A stretch of DNA of 64,000 nt from Marthasterias glacialis (GCA_911728455.2 OU452228.1:1116001-1180000), one strand, 5' to 3'; shown: positions 34,401 through 46,344, numbered from the stretch's first letter. The notes: a model not told the origin generated them from the letters alone. Numbers and translations: made by a program.

Positions 34401-37400
34401 TAAGACAGTGGTCGCAGGTTCATATTCCGCTCCAGTCAATTTTCGCTTTGTTCACCCCGAAATTGATTTAAAAATCTACCCAGTCAGTTTCCCTTGTGGT
34501 TTATTGCGTGATAATAAAAGTAGTTTAATTTTCTCGGGCATCTTTCATGTTTTTGACTTAAAAATGAAATCATATGTAGAATATGGTAACTATTACCCAA
34601 ACATCACATCCTGAATTGAGTTTGGTTCTAAATAATTAACAATGTAGGGATTTAAGACAACTTGTCATTGAGGTCTACATGTTTTAGTATGGTATGGTGA
34701 AGGTCTTCTAATTTCACCTTTTGACTGATTCTACTGCTGTTCTCATTATCGTGTTTTGTTTCGATTGAGCTATTGCTAAATTGCCAAACAAGAAAATACT
34801 TTCGTTTTCAAAACGAAAATAAACAATACAGGGCCAGTTTTTATATTTTGTCCATTGTTGTTCCTACATTTCTCATTTTCAAATTATATATGTATATATC
34901 CTCATTGGGAGGGACTTCTTTTAATTAAATGCTAGGCCTAATTTCATAAAGCTGTTAAAATTTGCTTAGAACAAAAAAATGGCTTAGCAGAAATTGGACA
35001 CTATCAAAAAAATAGCATGTAGTATGTATTGTTTGTAACTTGATCCCTGCTAATATTTGCTTAGCAGTTAGAATAGCTAGCACCACTATTACTTCATGCG
35101 CGCATTATGACCACATCACAATAATAATGAAAGTGCCCTTTAGTGATGTGATGACGTGTGTAGTAACTGTGTTAGAGTTCATAATTCCATGTACAGCCAC
35201 AGTCCAGCTATGATCATAATAGTCCCCTATTAATGAAATGGGAGACTTCTGAACGGTCCTTTTTCACGGTCCTTACCAATAGTACGCATGCTCAGAACTA
35301 CACACGCAGTACTGAGCATGTGCGCGCATGCTCAGAACTACACACGCAGTACTGAGCATGTGCGCGCACGCTCAGAACTGTCAAAAAGGACCGTTGTGTC
35401 TGCTGCCGCCATCATCTCAAAAGCCTCTCATTGAGCCCTGTCTGTAGAGTGTTTCCTAGAATCTGGATAAACAAATGCAAACGTAAAGCAGGCGGAGTTC
35501 TTGTTCTAATTAGTGAGAGATTGTTTCAAAGTTAATGGCTGGGTAGACTTAATAAGGGAGACATACATGCAGAACCCAAGGTCTATTTTGCATTTACATA
35601 GGCCTATCAGGTCTTTGAAGTTGTTTTGGTAAACATTGCGACAATGCATTGTGCTGATACTATATTTATCCTTGGAGTATGTATTCTTTGTTTTCTTGAT
35701 AGCATAATAACACTAATGATGGCCTATTCAATGTGTACTCCGGTGTGAACAAAGATGATACAGACAAAATCAACCATATCAGTCACTGGAAGGGCCAATC
35801 AGAATTAAGCTTCTGGAGCACCCCAGAGTCAAACATGATCAATGGAACAGGTAAACCTATTGGACACAATGTCTGTATTTTTTTTTGGGGGGGGGCAATC
35901 TGATTGGGGGGAAATGGAACAAAGATTTCCTTAGAAGTCATGCTTCTGTTTGTTTTCAAGTTGTTTCTGACTGTCTACAGCCACACTAAATGTAACTATA
36001 CATATTCAAAGAGGTAAGTCTGTAATGAAAAAGACTTTGGTGTGAGAGAATTCTTTATATTTAGTTTAAAGTTACCACAACAGGGTACCACGAGAGGCAA
36101 TGCAGTGTTTTGAAAATGATGTGGAGCTTTTGCACTTCGATTTAATATCAGTCTGGCTATTCTGAATGTTCAATAGTTTTTTTTTTTTTTATCAACAGAT
36201 GGATCTTACAACCAGCCCTTTTTTGAAAAAAATAACCCCCTTTATGTGTTTTCATCTGATATTTGCAGGTAAATTTTATTGGTTTATTTTCTCATCATTT
36301 ACTATTTAGTTGTAATAATTTGGTCACTCATCAGCGGCCAAAACCTGTGGGGATAAAGTAAGCGTAGAAGTGTTTCAATCACACTTTAAAACCCAAGCGG
36401 GTATGATGCCAAAAGAATCCCATGTGATCATCATACATATTGCAGCTGCAGTAGGTATGACTTCCGTTTGAAATTGAAACAAATTTTGTGATATTGACTT
36501 CCATTAGGCTTGATTGTCCTTGGGGATAGACCGATCCATTAAGTCCCGCCTCCTTACGAGTTGACCAATCACAGCCGCGAAACCTGATCACCATTAGTGC
36601 AAAGATCACCAAATGGCTGAAATGGTGATCAGATTTCGTGGTTGTGATTGGCCAATGAGAAATGGGCGGGGCTTAATGGATCGGTGTATTGAGGTTTGTT
36701 TGCCAGTGAGATTTGGGATTGATCGCGATAATGTGTGTGGGCAATAAATCACCTTGCAGCCCATAGATGTACACTGGATAAATAGCATGCTGGTTAAAAA
36801 CAATCATGGAGTAGGATTGTCGAAGTTGATCCCTTGAACTTATGTGAAATGTCATGGAGTAGGCCTATTTGAAAGGATGCATAAAAAAAGAACTTTTGTT
36901 ATAGAGCAATGTAGAGAATTATGCACTAATTAACCATTTAGGGTTTCCAACGGGATATATTTCTCTGAATGGCTGGAAAAAAATTGTTTTTGAGAATATC
37001 GCTGTCACAATGAAACCCTGACTAAACAATGCAAAGGTTCTCATAGAAAGCACTGAGATTTGTTGTTTCTCTTTCGGTAAAAATATGAGATGCATTCAGC
37101 GTGAATCACTAAACCTTGGCCGTAAGTCACGGCCAATAATCAGCCCCATGGCTGGAATCTATGCTGGAATCTTGGTTCTATCGGACTTTCCTCCCATCTA
37201 GGTGAATACAGTGATAAACAATGGTGACAGCCTATCAAAATCCTCTTCTTATAACAAAAGGACAAAAGTCTGGAATCGCAATAGCCCCCAGAAAAAGGGA
37301 GATTTAGAGCATGAATTCCAGTACCATCTGTTCTTCTTTGTAAGGGGAAAACAAAGTGTTGCTCAGTGAGTGCTTGCACTGTGCATGCTCCACAATGGAA

Positions 37401-40400
37401 TGTCCGGTGTGTTTTGGTCCAGTATTCCGATTTTACACAAGGGCACATTTGCACGTCATCCCATTTCTGGTAGAGAAATTCTTGGCGTGCATACACGTTA
37501 TCTGCCATGAAACAGGTTACTGGTTTTGCTACTGTGATTTTCCCCAGAGAGTTTTAATTGATTGTCTATGTTAAAACTGTCCTGAATACTTCATAATCCA
37601 ACTACATGTTTTGTTTGATGAAGTTTGGACTGATGACTGCACCAGTAAACTGATCATACTTTACATGGGATCAGGCATACCTCCATAATCAGAGTCCAAC
37701 AGTTTGGGTGTTAAGTTTATGGTGTTGGGTTTTCTTATAGTGGGGAAGAATTCTGATAAATCACTCAGGGGATGTAAGGTTAAAGACAAATAATCCAAAA
37801 TTCACCACAGGTGCTTATAGATTTGATATGCCTGAGGGATTGTAAGGCATAGCTGGAAGATCATGCAAGATTTTTTACAGACTGTGTGGTTGTGGTTTGC
37901 TAATGGTTTCTATTCCTGTGCTTTAAGGTCAATCATTGCCGTGTATGAGAAAGAAACTTCTGTACGAGACATCTCTACATGGAGGTACGTTGGCCCACCT
38001 GAGGCCTTCGCTAATGCTACCGAGTATCCTCCTAATGTAGGTTTCTGCACCCCTAACGCCAGCTACTGTCTGCCCAGTGGTCTACTAAATGTCAGCAATT
38101 GTCAGTTTGGTGAGTGAGAGATACAACAAGTTAGAATGAATTTATTCATTACATTTTCAAACCAGTCTGCCAGTCTAAAGAAAAACCATTGTACTCTTTC
38201 ATGGGGGAGACTGTTTATAATGTAATACAGTTCCAAAGCTTCTTACTTATGGTGCAGTCAATTTCAAATTCAGCAGTGTCATAACATCTAAAACTACTAC
38301 GATTTTCTTACAAAGAAATGTGTCAATATTAATAAAAAGTGACGTTATATATTGAACGAATTCACCTGACGTCATCATCGCAATAGTCTTGGTTGCGCCA
38401 TTTTGGAAGTCATCGTCACTGTGTGCTAAACAGTGTAGTGCTCATTTTAGACGATGCGTCGTTTACACTTATACCTACTGACTTCCAAAATGGTGAGCGA
38501 GGCAAAGTTTTTGCGTAGTACACTCATGGCACTTGAACATTATTACAGTCACTGGGTATTTGTTTCATTTTATCTCCCTGGGTCGGCAAGTATGTAGTGC
38601 ACCAAGCTAAGACTATTACAAGAAACAACTCTGCCCTCACAGGTACCCAGTTTAACACCCTGGGTGAAATTTCTAGTATAAATGAATTTTGAAAATGTAA
38701 TTGTACCTTCAACTCAATCATCCAGTTTAAAAAAAAAACACAAAGTACAACGATACAACCTTCGTGTTTGGGACTGCATAAACATGTTTTTTTAAACAGT
38801 TTTCCCCCTTGTTTTTTCTGTTCTTATTTTGTTTGCAAGGGAAATAAGGTCAGATTCCAAAAAGAAATTCTCAAGATTAAAGTATTGTAGACATAAACAT
38901 TTCTGGAAACAATTGTACACGAACCATGTAATATATTTTGCTAGTAACCCAAACATTGTTTATTTGTATCAGGTGCCCCAATTGTGATGTCGTTGCCTCA
39001 TTTTCTGTACTGTGATCCCAAGGTCATTGATTCAGTGTATGGAGTCACACCAAACAAGGAACAACATCAGACATTCTTTGATGTAGAACCAGTGAGTAAA
39101 AACCAGCAAAGCTGTTCTTATGTTATTAGAAATTCAATTTCATTTCATAGGTTTTTGCAAATTTTAACAATTTTGTGACGTAGAACTTTCTTTCTCCGAG
39201 CTCAACAATGCTTCTAAGAATATCCTCCACTAAGCAATGAACTGGGAGCCAGTAAAAAGCAGTGTACTTGAAATATCATTTAGCCGGAAATCTATTATCA
39301 GCAAAGCAAAATTATAATTCCAATCTAAACAAATGTGTGTGTTTAGCTCTTTCAAAACTGACTTCCAACTTTCAAAATGACTCTGAAGTTATTAGATTAC
39401 TTTGTCAATAAAATCAAGTTATTTTAAACCTTGTTTTTAAACCCTGTATCAATGCAGTGGCTATGTATACTCATGGTTCCAAATTGACACTGGACCCCAG
39501 GTCCAAGGCCAGTGATTTTAGCATGGGGCCAGTAAACTCAAGTCAGGTGGTCTTGTGGTGTTGTTCAAATGTTGACTTGGAGTCTGACAAATATCTTTCA
39601 GTTCTGTTGAGTATTGAAGAATTCGTACCCATTATTCGAATGAGATCAATCTTCTCTTAGAGTTTGTTGAAATTAAAACAGTTGAAATGTTAAATTGTGT
39701 AGGTATTTATCTTTTTTTTTCACTCTCATTTAAATTCGGGCCTTGTAAAAATATTTTAGCTACAATATGAGCTACAAGCCTGCGGTCTTGTGGATTTTTC
39801 CCGCAATTTCAAGCTCTGATACTGAAAAATAGCAGCCATTGTCATACATAAACAAAGGCAGCCTCTCGGTTTCACCATTTTGAATATGTGGTAATTGTTT
39901 ACCTCTTGAAAACTAACAAAGTGTGTCACCCTACTAGCCCCTTAGTCTACTCTACTCCGTCAAATCTGACAGTTGTCAAACTTGACACTGATCTGTGTGT
40001 TGTGCTTTTTGTTTTCAGATGACAGGTGGCCCGTTGAATGTAGCAAAGAGATTGCAGATTAATGTATACATTCAACCATATGAAAATATACCGTAAGTAC
40101 TTCAATTAGTTCCACGCGCACAAAGAGGATTTTCATAACTGCTTACTATGGTTAACTATTGGTGGCTTTTTATGGCATGTCATTGCCGAACAGTCAAGCG
40201 CATTGGACTCAAGCTCTTGTGTTTAAGATCAGCAGAGTGTGGGTTCGAGTCCCGGCCATGACACTTGTGTCCTTAAGGAAGACACTTAACCATTATTGCT
40301 TCGTCCTTCGGATGGGACGTAAAGCCGTAGGTCCCGTGTGTTGTGTAATGCATGTAAAAGAACCTAGTGACACTTATTGCTAAGAGAAGGGGGTTGCCCC

Positions 40401-43400
40401 AGTGTCTCTGGCAGGGGCTGCTGAATGCTACATAAATGATATGGGTCTCATAATTCAAAGACTTCAAAAACCTGTCTTAAAAATAATAGAATAAGTGCCT
40501 TGAGTAGCTAATTGTTGGTAGATATGTGCCCTATATAAGACTCCGGTATTACCATTACTATTATACCACAATGTGCTGGATTTAAATCAAGAGATCAACC
40601 CTGTTCCTGTAACAATCTATCATGTAATTCCTATGTGACGGATGTTGACAATTTAACTAACAAGAACATTTTTATAAAGCAGGGTTACAACTCCTCACTG
40701 ACACCACGAAGTAGCACACACGTACATACCAGTAAAAAAAGTAGCAATCGTAGAAAACGAAGTCTAAACCTGAACGCTTTTTAAAATGCCACTATCCTTT
40801 AGAATTTCAGAGTGTTTTCAACTGGTTTTCTCATTGTGGATTCTGGATGCTTTAAACTTGATGAATATACTGCTTTTGTCCACTTTGCATTCTAAATTAA
40901 CAAGCAATAAAGGTGCAAGTTACTTCGTGAAACCGAAAAAAAAGCCAAATAGACTATTTGACTATCACGAAGTAACACTCTCCAATGTATTAGTAATGCA
41001 AACTTGTGGGCTTGTGCGAGCACACGTCCTATGCGCACAAGGTTTGTGCTAGTTCAGTGCTACTTCGTGAAATCATTTTATTCACTTGAGTATGGTGCGC
41101 ACCGTGCATTTCAATGGTAAATGTTACTTGTGTGCTAGTTCATGAAAACAAAGATTGTCAATTCCAGGCTAATGTTGCCATACATAATTATTATAATTAA
41201 AAAAGTAAAGCTCGTGAAGCTTTGAAACTTCATGAAACTGTAGGGCATGATGAATGTTGTATAAAAAACGTAAAAAACAGAAAATTGAAAAAAACATGGC
41301 TTTGTACACAAGGTGCTAGTTCGTGGCGCTCAAAGTAAAGCAAACATTCTGATTTTCTTTATCCTTACAGTGAGATCAGTAAAGTTATGAATCTCTTTCT
41401 ACCAGTTGTCTGGTTAAATGAGGTAAGAATGTGTATTCATAAATACCCCAATTAGGCAGCCCTGGTTGAAAGGTGGTCACATGACCATTTAAGACTGGTT
41501 TTAAAAGCTGATAAAGACATAGCTGGAGCTGTGAACACGTGTTCGGCACTCTTAAGCCGCGTTCGCATTGGGTAACTTCCAATGGGTAAATCTTACCGGT
41601 GTCCGCACTTGCATTATTTGATGTGGGTAAACTAACCGAGACGATGGTGAAACAAACCAACTGAGGCATCGGCATCGGCCACCTTTAAACCAGTCTTTGC
41701 ATGTGTGAACCGGATGTGGTATTTTACTGGCCGGTTTTACCGGGACGATGCGTCCACGCTGGACTTTTTGGCTCGGTTAGTTTGACCAGGTTAGTTTACC
41801 TGGGCTGAAGGTGGCCGGTTAAACTACTCAGTGGACTCAGTTAATTTACCAGGGTGAAATTTGACTGGGCTGTTCGCACTGGACTTAAAATGGTCAAGTT
41901 ACCCATTTGCTCGGTTAGTTTACCCCAGTTCGAACATGGATTTAGCCATACGGTTGTTGGCGCACTAACTTATGCAGGCACTAATAAATGCAATCAATAC
42001 ATAGCGATACTCAATTTTAAAATCTGTTAGTACACACACGCTTGCACAACTGTTGAGCATTGCATACAAATTGACCCTTCACAAAATGGAGCATAGGAAC
42101 ATGACAGGAGTTGAAAATTTACAAAACGTAATGTTTTTTCCAGATTTTTTTCTACATTATTACGCTCTCTAACAAACAGGGCATTTATGAATTAGAATAA
42201 AAGAGTAGTGACTCTAACAGCCGTTTAAAACCTTGAAGGGTTGATATCGTGCGATCACATGGCCACGACACTGTCGGTTTTCAACGGCCGTTTAAGACCT
42301 CATTGCCACTCTTTTATTCCCATATTAATAAAGACATGGGTTCACTTGGAGGAAAGAAAAGCATTAAATTAACCACTACATATAGATGTGCATTTTTACA
42401 TGATTGTTATACGTACTTGCCTGGAATTAAACCAGAACAATCCAATCCACCTTTCTGTTTACTGGGGGGAGGGAATTAGAGTAATTTATGATCTAACAGC
42501 ATTATCTATTCATTCCACAGAGTGCTCACATAACACAGGATGGTGCAGATCAGCTCAAGAATACTGTAGAGACACCCATTTTACTCACGACTATCGGGAA
42601 GTGGAGCATATTGGGTGTTGGCTGTCTTCTAATCATCATATCAATTATAGTACTGTCTGCACTATGGATTCAAAAGCCAAAAGACAAGCAGGTTGAACAT
42701 TCAATCAATGTATGACCCATTGCATGTTTTTATGTTGACCCCCTTGTTTATACAGTAGCTAAAGAGCGCGTGGTGTGGAGTTTTTAGACTAAGTAACTTG
42801 TTGCTTGTTTAGTCTTAGAATTTAGGATCTAACCCAGGCTTAGGTTGTCGACGGAGGGCATTCCAAACTTACAGAGAAAGTAGACTTTACCTGTCAGATT
42901 TTGATTTTATACTTTGACAAGTAGCCATTGGTTCAGTGGCAGATATTTTCAAGATAAGGAAGTATCAATAAAATGATATAACAGTTCAGACAGAGCACCT
43001 GATTGGTTGGTATTGAAAAACAAAACTGTTCAGTTTCAATCTGAAAGCTTACCGATTATAAAGGACATAACAGAAGCACTCGACCAGAGAAACATTTCCA
43101 CCTGATAAACTGTCATACATATAGTTGAGAAAATAGCATTTGAAGACCCCTACAAATGAATGTGGCTTATATCAGTTGCTACAATCAAAATAAGCACAGT
43201 ATGAATGTGCACAAAATCCTTACATTAGCCGTATATTTTCACTAAAAATAACTAATTTGGGGGTGAACAAAGAAAAATTGTCTGGAGTGGGATTTGAACC
43301 TGTGACCACCGGGTATACGGTTAATTACTCGGTCAGTCTCCCTTGTGGTTTATTGCTTCAAATATAACTACTGAAATTTTCACGGATAGTTTGCAATTTT

Positions 43401-44479
43401 TGCAATTGAAAACTAGATTATGAGAAGGAATTTACTCTTTCAACAAGTAATGGTGTATTTTGCCTTTAAGGGAATCAGCAAATGTAACTCACTCAATGCA
43501 AAGCCTGTAGTCTTGAACCCCTCTGTTTGGACAGCCTCTTCATATCAATCACGACACAGTAAAACTAAAACTCAACGATCTTAAATACATGATTACAAAT
43601 TTAGGCATTAATAATTCACTCCACATGAGTTATAAGGCTCGTTTATTAGATTAAAGCAATCTACTGACTGCATAGCAACAGCGTTCATATCGGATGGGCA
43701 TGTGTGCCTCGCGCCTCAATTATCAAGCCTGCACACCTAGCCAATGCCTCAATGCAGGCTATTCCTCATGGCATTAATTCTTCTGAACATCATTGTAATA
43801 GGATGTAACCAACCATGGTTGTGAAGTGTTAATACATTAAGGTATAGAGCTGAATGGCTTAGTGGTTGGTAGTGTCCGAATTAATGGCTTCCCATTGGCT
43901 ATGGCTGAAACTTCAAATAATAATAATAATAAATAGTTCTTATATAGTGCATTTCACAATAACGTCTCAATGCGCTTTACATTAGTGCCCTGGTTATTGG
44001 GCCAATAACATTCCTGTAATCTTTCTCAGCTAACGGGGAGTATACAGCCCTGAGCTGCCACGGCGCTCCAAAGGCTTTTTCAAACAAACACACCCGATGA
44101 CTTGACCACCAGAACTTGAGTCCAGTGCACTAAATCGCTCGGCCATGACATGTTATTGCTGGAACTTTAAAAGTCTGAATCTTTATCGTTGACGTTGCAG
44201 CCCACAGCCATAGCTGTAGCCAACAGCTCTTGATATTAATACAGCTTTAGTCTTCAGAATAGTCAGTACAAGTCTGGTGCATATTGGAACATTGGGATCC
44301 ATTCAAGTGCATAGTTTGTTTTCCAATACGCACATGATTTGCATGGTCTATTGGTCTATTGTTCCTGCTTTGGATTCTTCTCTTACATTTCTCCTTTTTC
44401 GTTATAACAGAACACCGATGGGTCACCAGCGACCACAAATGGCAATCCAACAAGTGAGCGGTCTCCATTGCTGTCCTGA
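31456..44479 (+). CDS. SCARB2: SCARB2/LIMP-2-like CD36-family membrane protein, complete, 12 coding exons
   Basis: CD36-family proteins span the membrane twice, with a large glycosylated lumenal loop; LIMP-2 escorts glucocerebrosidase to lysosomes in vertebrates and can pass lipids. Exons: 31456-31572, 32958-33115, 33712-33856, 34032-34226, 35703-35850, 36199-36268, 37928-38109, 38973-39091, 40019-40092, 41371-41422, 42521-42691, 44411-44479. All phases agree, giving 499 aa (human LIMP-2 478). There is an N-terminal TM helix (about 6-28) and a C-terminal one (about 448-470). Family motifs include QRGPYTYR, SHTVHEILWGYEDEL, NMINGTDG, FSSDICRSI, FCTPNASYCLPSG, LNVSNCQFGAPIVMSLPHF and AKRLQINVYIQPYENI. 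The closest fit is LIMP-2 rather than CD36/SR-B1, judged by the LNVS-C--GAPI-MS-PHF block and the C-terminal ERSPLL dileucine signal. About ten N-glycosylation sequons lie in the lumenal loop. Confidence 0.95.
31600..32225 (+). repeat. Interspersed ~0.6-kb repeat, copy 2 (SCARB2 intron 1)
   Basis: Same block order as 5440-6165, for example CTTTGTCCTTTTGTTTCAA and CAGGGTTTCTTTGTGCCAG. It starts soon after the SCARB2 exon 1 donor. Confidence 0.75.
34245..34342 (-). mobile_element. tRNA-derived SINE, minus copy
   Basis: On the minus strand it reads GGGCTGGATAGCTCAGTTGG, then GGTTCAAATCCCGCTCCAGT and a GTTCACCCCAAAA tail. The A box TAGCTCAGTTGG and B box GGTTCAAATCC are intact, as in a tRNA. It sits head-to-head with the plus copy at 34365. 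SCARB2 intron 4. Confidence 0.85.
34365..34464 (+). mobile_element. tRNA-derived SINE, plus copy
   Basis: GGGCTGGATAGCTCAGTTGG, degraded B box GGTTCATATTCC, tail CAATTTTCGCTTTGTTCACCCC. It is inverted against 34245-34342 with a spacer of about 22 bases. It lacks features of a functional tRNA, including an acceptor stem pairing with its 3' end. Confidence 0.85.
34934..35085. repeat. Dispersed repeat, GCTAAGCA family, diverged
   Basis: GGCCTAATTTCATAAAGCTG, AATGGCTTAGCAGAAATTGG and TTTGCTTAGCAG. Only the left end is convincing. Confidence 0.55.
35252..35395. mobile_element. Foldback element with two 40-bp palindromic tandem units
   Basis: Outer ends are AACGGTCCTTTTT and AAAAAGGACCGTT. Inside, a 40-bp unit beginning GCATGCTCAGAACTACACAC is repeated exactly in tandem (35286 and 35326) with a third partial unit. 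Each unit carries GCATGCTCAG and CTGAGCATG..GC as internal complements. SCARB2 intron 4. Confidence 0.85.
36527..36688. mobile_element. MITE with CCAAT and GC boxes, copy 3 (SCARB2 intron 6)
   Basis: Begins TAGACCGATCCATTAAGTCC and ends GGGGCTTAATGGATCGGTGT. The interior is itself self-complementary (ATGGTGATCAGATTTCG against CGAAACCTGATCACCAT), so the 162 bp can fold into one long hairpin. Confidence 0.85.
36955..37505 (-). repeat. Interspersed ~0.6-kb repeat, copy 3 (SCARB2 intron 6, reversed)
   Basis: Read on the minus strand it gives GACTTTTGTCCTTTTGTTAT, AAGAAGAGGATTTTGATAGG, CCATTGTTTATCACTGTATT and TAGTCAGGGTTTCATTGTGA, matching the other two copies. The 122-codon minus-strand frame here is an accident of the repeat. 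Confidence 0.65.
40170..40470 (+). mobile_element. Near full-length SINE (SCARB2 intron 9)
   Basis: The tRNA-like head includes the perfect B box GGTTCGAGTCC, followed by CCATGACACTTGTGTCCTTA and the body TGCTTCGTCCTTCGGATGGG, AAAGCCGTAGGTCCCGTGTG and AGAGAAGGGGGTTGCCCCAG. It is the longest of the related copies at 12.2 and 44.1 kb. Confidence 0.8.
41553..41947. mobile_element. Decayed inverted-repeat element in SCARB2 intron 10
   Basis: The left end TAAGCCGCGTTCGCATTGG and the right end CCAGTTCGAACATGGATTTA are imperfect complements. The interior is rich in variants of CTCGGTTAGTTTACC and GGTAAACTAACCGAG in both directions. No coding frame. Boundaries are approximate. Confidence 0.6.
42521..42715 (+). 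CDS. SCARB2: SCARB2 exon 11 with read-through alternative stop
   Basis: The exon encodes the end of the lumenal loop and the second TM helix (SILGVGCLLIIISIIVLSAL), ending KPKDKQ at 42691. The following donor is GTTGAA, a poor match to GTRAGT. If unspliced, the frame adds VEHSINV and stops at 42713-42715. AATAAA follows at 42967-42972. This would give a 484-aa form lacking the dileucine signal. Confidence 0.6.
   Translation, partial: SAHITQDGADQLKNTVETPILLTTIGKWSILGVGCLLIIISIIVLSALWIQKPKDKQVEHSINV
43255..43360 (-). mobile_element. tRNA-derived SINE fragment after SCARB2 exon 11
   Basis: TTTGGGGGTGAACAAAGAAA and GGAGTGGGATTTGAACCTGT, the tail and B box of the same SINE family. It lies between the two alternative SCARB2 ends. 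The A-box half is lost. Confidence 0.75.
43915..44155. mobile_element. Repeat and SINE relic before SCARB2 exon 12
   Basis: TAATAATAATAATAAATAGT with TTATATAGTGCATTTCACA and AATGCGCTTTACATTAG is a common metazoan repeat signature. The right end, ACTTGAGTCCAGTGCACTAA, then CGCTCGGCCATGACATG, is the minus-strand head of the 40.2-kb SINE. Confidence 0.65.
44411..44479 (+). CDS. SCARB2: SCARB2 exon 12: cytosolic tail with lysosomal dileucine signal
   Basis: The acceptor follows a good pyrimidine tract (CTCCTTTTTCGTTATAACAG) and phase 0 is kept. The 22 codons end TSERSPLLS before TGA. E493-R-S-P-L-L fits [DE]xxxL[LI], the adaptor-binding sorting signal, and sits where vertebrate LIMP-2 has its own such motif at the extreme C-terminus. 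That makes this short exon credible despite its size. Confidence 0.88.
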   Translation, partial: NTDGSPATTNGNPTSERSPLLS

Positions 44480-44709
44480 GACAAGATGAATGCAAGAAAG
44501 GTTTTTTAATGCCTATTTTGTACAATAGTCAGCCTTTAACTTCTGTGGATGGTACAGCAGTAGATGCTTTGAAACGACATTTATTCACGTTATCAAGTTG
44601 TTAAGAAACACATCTTTCAATTTTATTGAAAGTGTTATTGAGATTAGATTTTAGAAAACTGTGTTGGTCAGCATTTATTTCTCTCCAGTTCACAGTAAGA
44701 AAATGTGTA

Positions 44710-44715
44710 AATAAA
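44710..44715 (+). terminator. Candidate SCARB2 polyadenylation signal
   Basis: AATAAA, 230 bases after the long-form stop codon. It is the first such hexamer I see after exon 12. Confidence 0.4.
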
Positions 44716-45056
44716 TCTTCAGCATTTCTCGATGCTTATGCAAGATTTTTCTTCCAGCTTTATATAAATGCTTTGAAGGTAATTTGTATTTCTCTGGAAT
44801 GTGTAGAAGAGTTTGTACATGTATATTAGTTTACAAATAATGACTGCTTTGAGTGCTACGGTTAAAACTAGGACTCCTGGGGTGATTCTCTGCGCTTTCT
44901 ATTTTCCAGAGGCAAAGCTTAGGGAAACTATAGAGTGCTGCTGGATCACCAAGGGAATCGTCGTTTTAACCATAGCACGAGTAAAAGAAGTCATTACTTG
45001 TTTTTATAACATCCTATACGATACACTAAGATAGATGTCTAAGTATCAAGCAACTG

Positions 45057-45228
45057 TCATTGCTATGGGTGCAGTACATTGATTGCCATTGGTATAGTGC
45101 ACTGGTTGCTATTGGTATAGTGCACTGGTTGCTATGGGTATAGAACATTGGTGCTATGGGTATAGTACATTGGTTGCTTTGGGTATAGTACACTGGTTGC
45201 CATGGGTATAGTGCATGGCGCTCGCTCA
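45057..45228. repeat. Minisatellite, unit near TATAGTGCACTGGTTGCTAT
   Basis: Six to seven imperfect tandem copies of a unit of about 26 bp (for example GGTATAGTGCACTGGTTGCT). Confidence 0.85.
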
Positions 45229-45984
45229 GCTTTCTAGTAAAAATGACATCATGTGACGCACTCTTAACCAAACGGAATGCAGAATCTAAGTATGGGGTGT
45301 TTTAATACTGTCTGTGGATGCTCATAATTTGGAATTGATATATCTGTCCACTAATTTGCATCGACAAGGTTGGCAACAGAGTTACATAGGCACAGCTAAT
45401 GAAATAACAAACCGTCCTATTTGTAACAAATTGTAAGCCACTTTATACTCAAAAATATAGATTTGCAGTAAATAGACTGCCTGTGTTAAAATTGTTGCCC
45501 CAAACTAGCTGGATCTCCATTTATGACAGTAATATTTCATTTTTGCATTGGCCTATACAATTATTTCCATGTAAAGTATAGTGGCATAAAGTACGGACAA
45601 AGTTGATTGAATCCTGAAATGACAAAAGGTTCTTGACATTCTTCCGGTATAAAAATAGCCAGAACTCAATTTGATATCTGTCTGTGAAGTTTATTTGCAG
45701 ATTCTTTGATTCACCGATGAGATTTGATTTACAAAGGTTGTAAGTTTGGATTTAATCATTGAGAACACAAGGGAAAAACTGAGTAGATTGTGTTATATGC
45801 AGGATTTTGACATTTCAAACCAGTATTGCCGAGTACAGTCAACACGGTACGGAGAGAATGAGTCAAATATTGCCATGAGTAAAACGAAAAGGTAAAAATA
45901 CAACTTGATCACCAAAAATAAAGCATAAATTTACTTTATTGATATCAGTTATCCAATTGCTTTGTATACTTGAGAGTGAGATAT

Positions 45985-46150
45985 CCTCAGGTTTAATTTT
46001 ATTTCTAACATTAGTGTGTGATATTTGAAACAAAGTAAGACATCCCACCCGAGGAATATACCTGTGGATTTTCTTCAAAAGACTCCGGGAAAGTACTGAG
46101 TATACAGTGCTTAATATACATTGGTGTATGGGTAAAAAACACAAATAATG
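45985..46150 (+). repeat. Fragment of the 29.9-kb SINE family, reversed
   Basis: CCCACCCGAGGAATATACCT, GTACTGAGTATACAGTGCTT and GGTGTATGGGTAAAAAACAC are complements of the 30.1-kb repeat. The right boundary shades into AT-rich sequence. Confidence 0.65.
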
Positions 46151-46344
46151 TTCTTTATCCTCAATGCAAAAATTAACATCTATTAATCAAATGATATGAA
46201 ATATTGTTCAGGGCTCATCATAACAGGTATCATGCTAAAGTTTTAAAGAGATAACTTTGACCAAAGAGATGGTGGTATTGCAGTTAGCGGTTGGTCATTA
46301 TTTGCTGAGCACCAGCTTCTTACTAGTCTTACTTCTTATTTGTG

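Noticed and set aside
34365..34464. Possible functional tRNA gene
   Set aside because: The B box is damaged, acceptor-stem pairing is missing, and the sequence is one of several copies with a shared GTTCACCCC tail, so it is a SINE.
35286..35380. CRISPR-like regular repeats
   Set aside because: They are direct tandem copies with no unique spacers, in a eukaryotic intron.
37140..37508. 122-codon minus-strand open frame in a SCARB2 intron
   Set aside because: It lies in copy 3 of an interspersed repeat and the frame is not kept in the other two copies.
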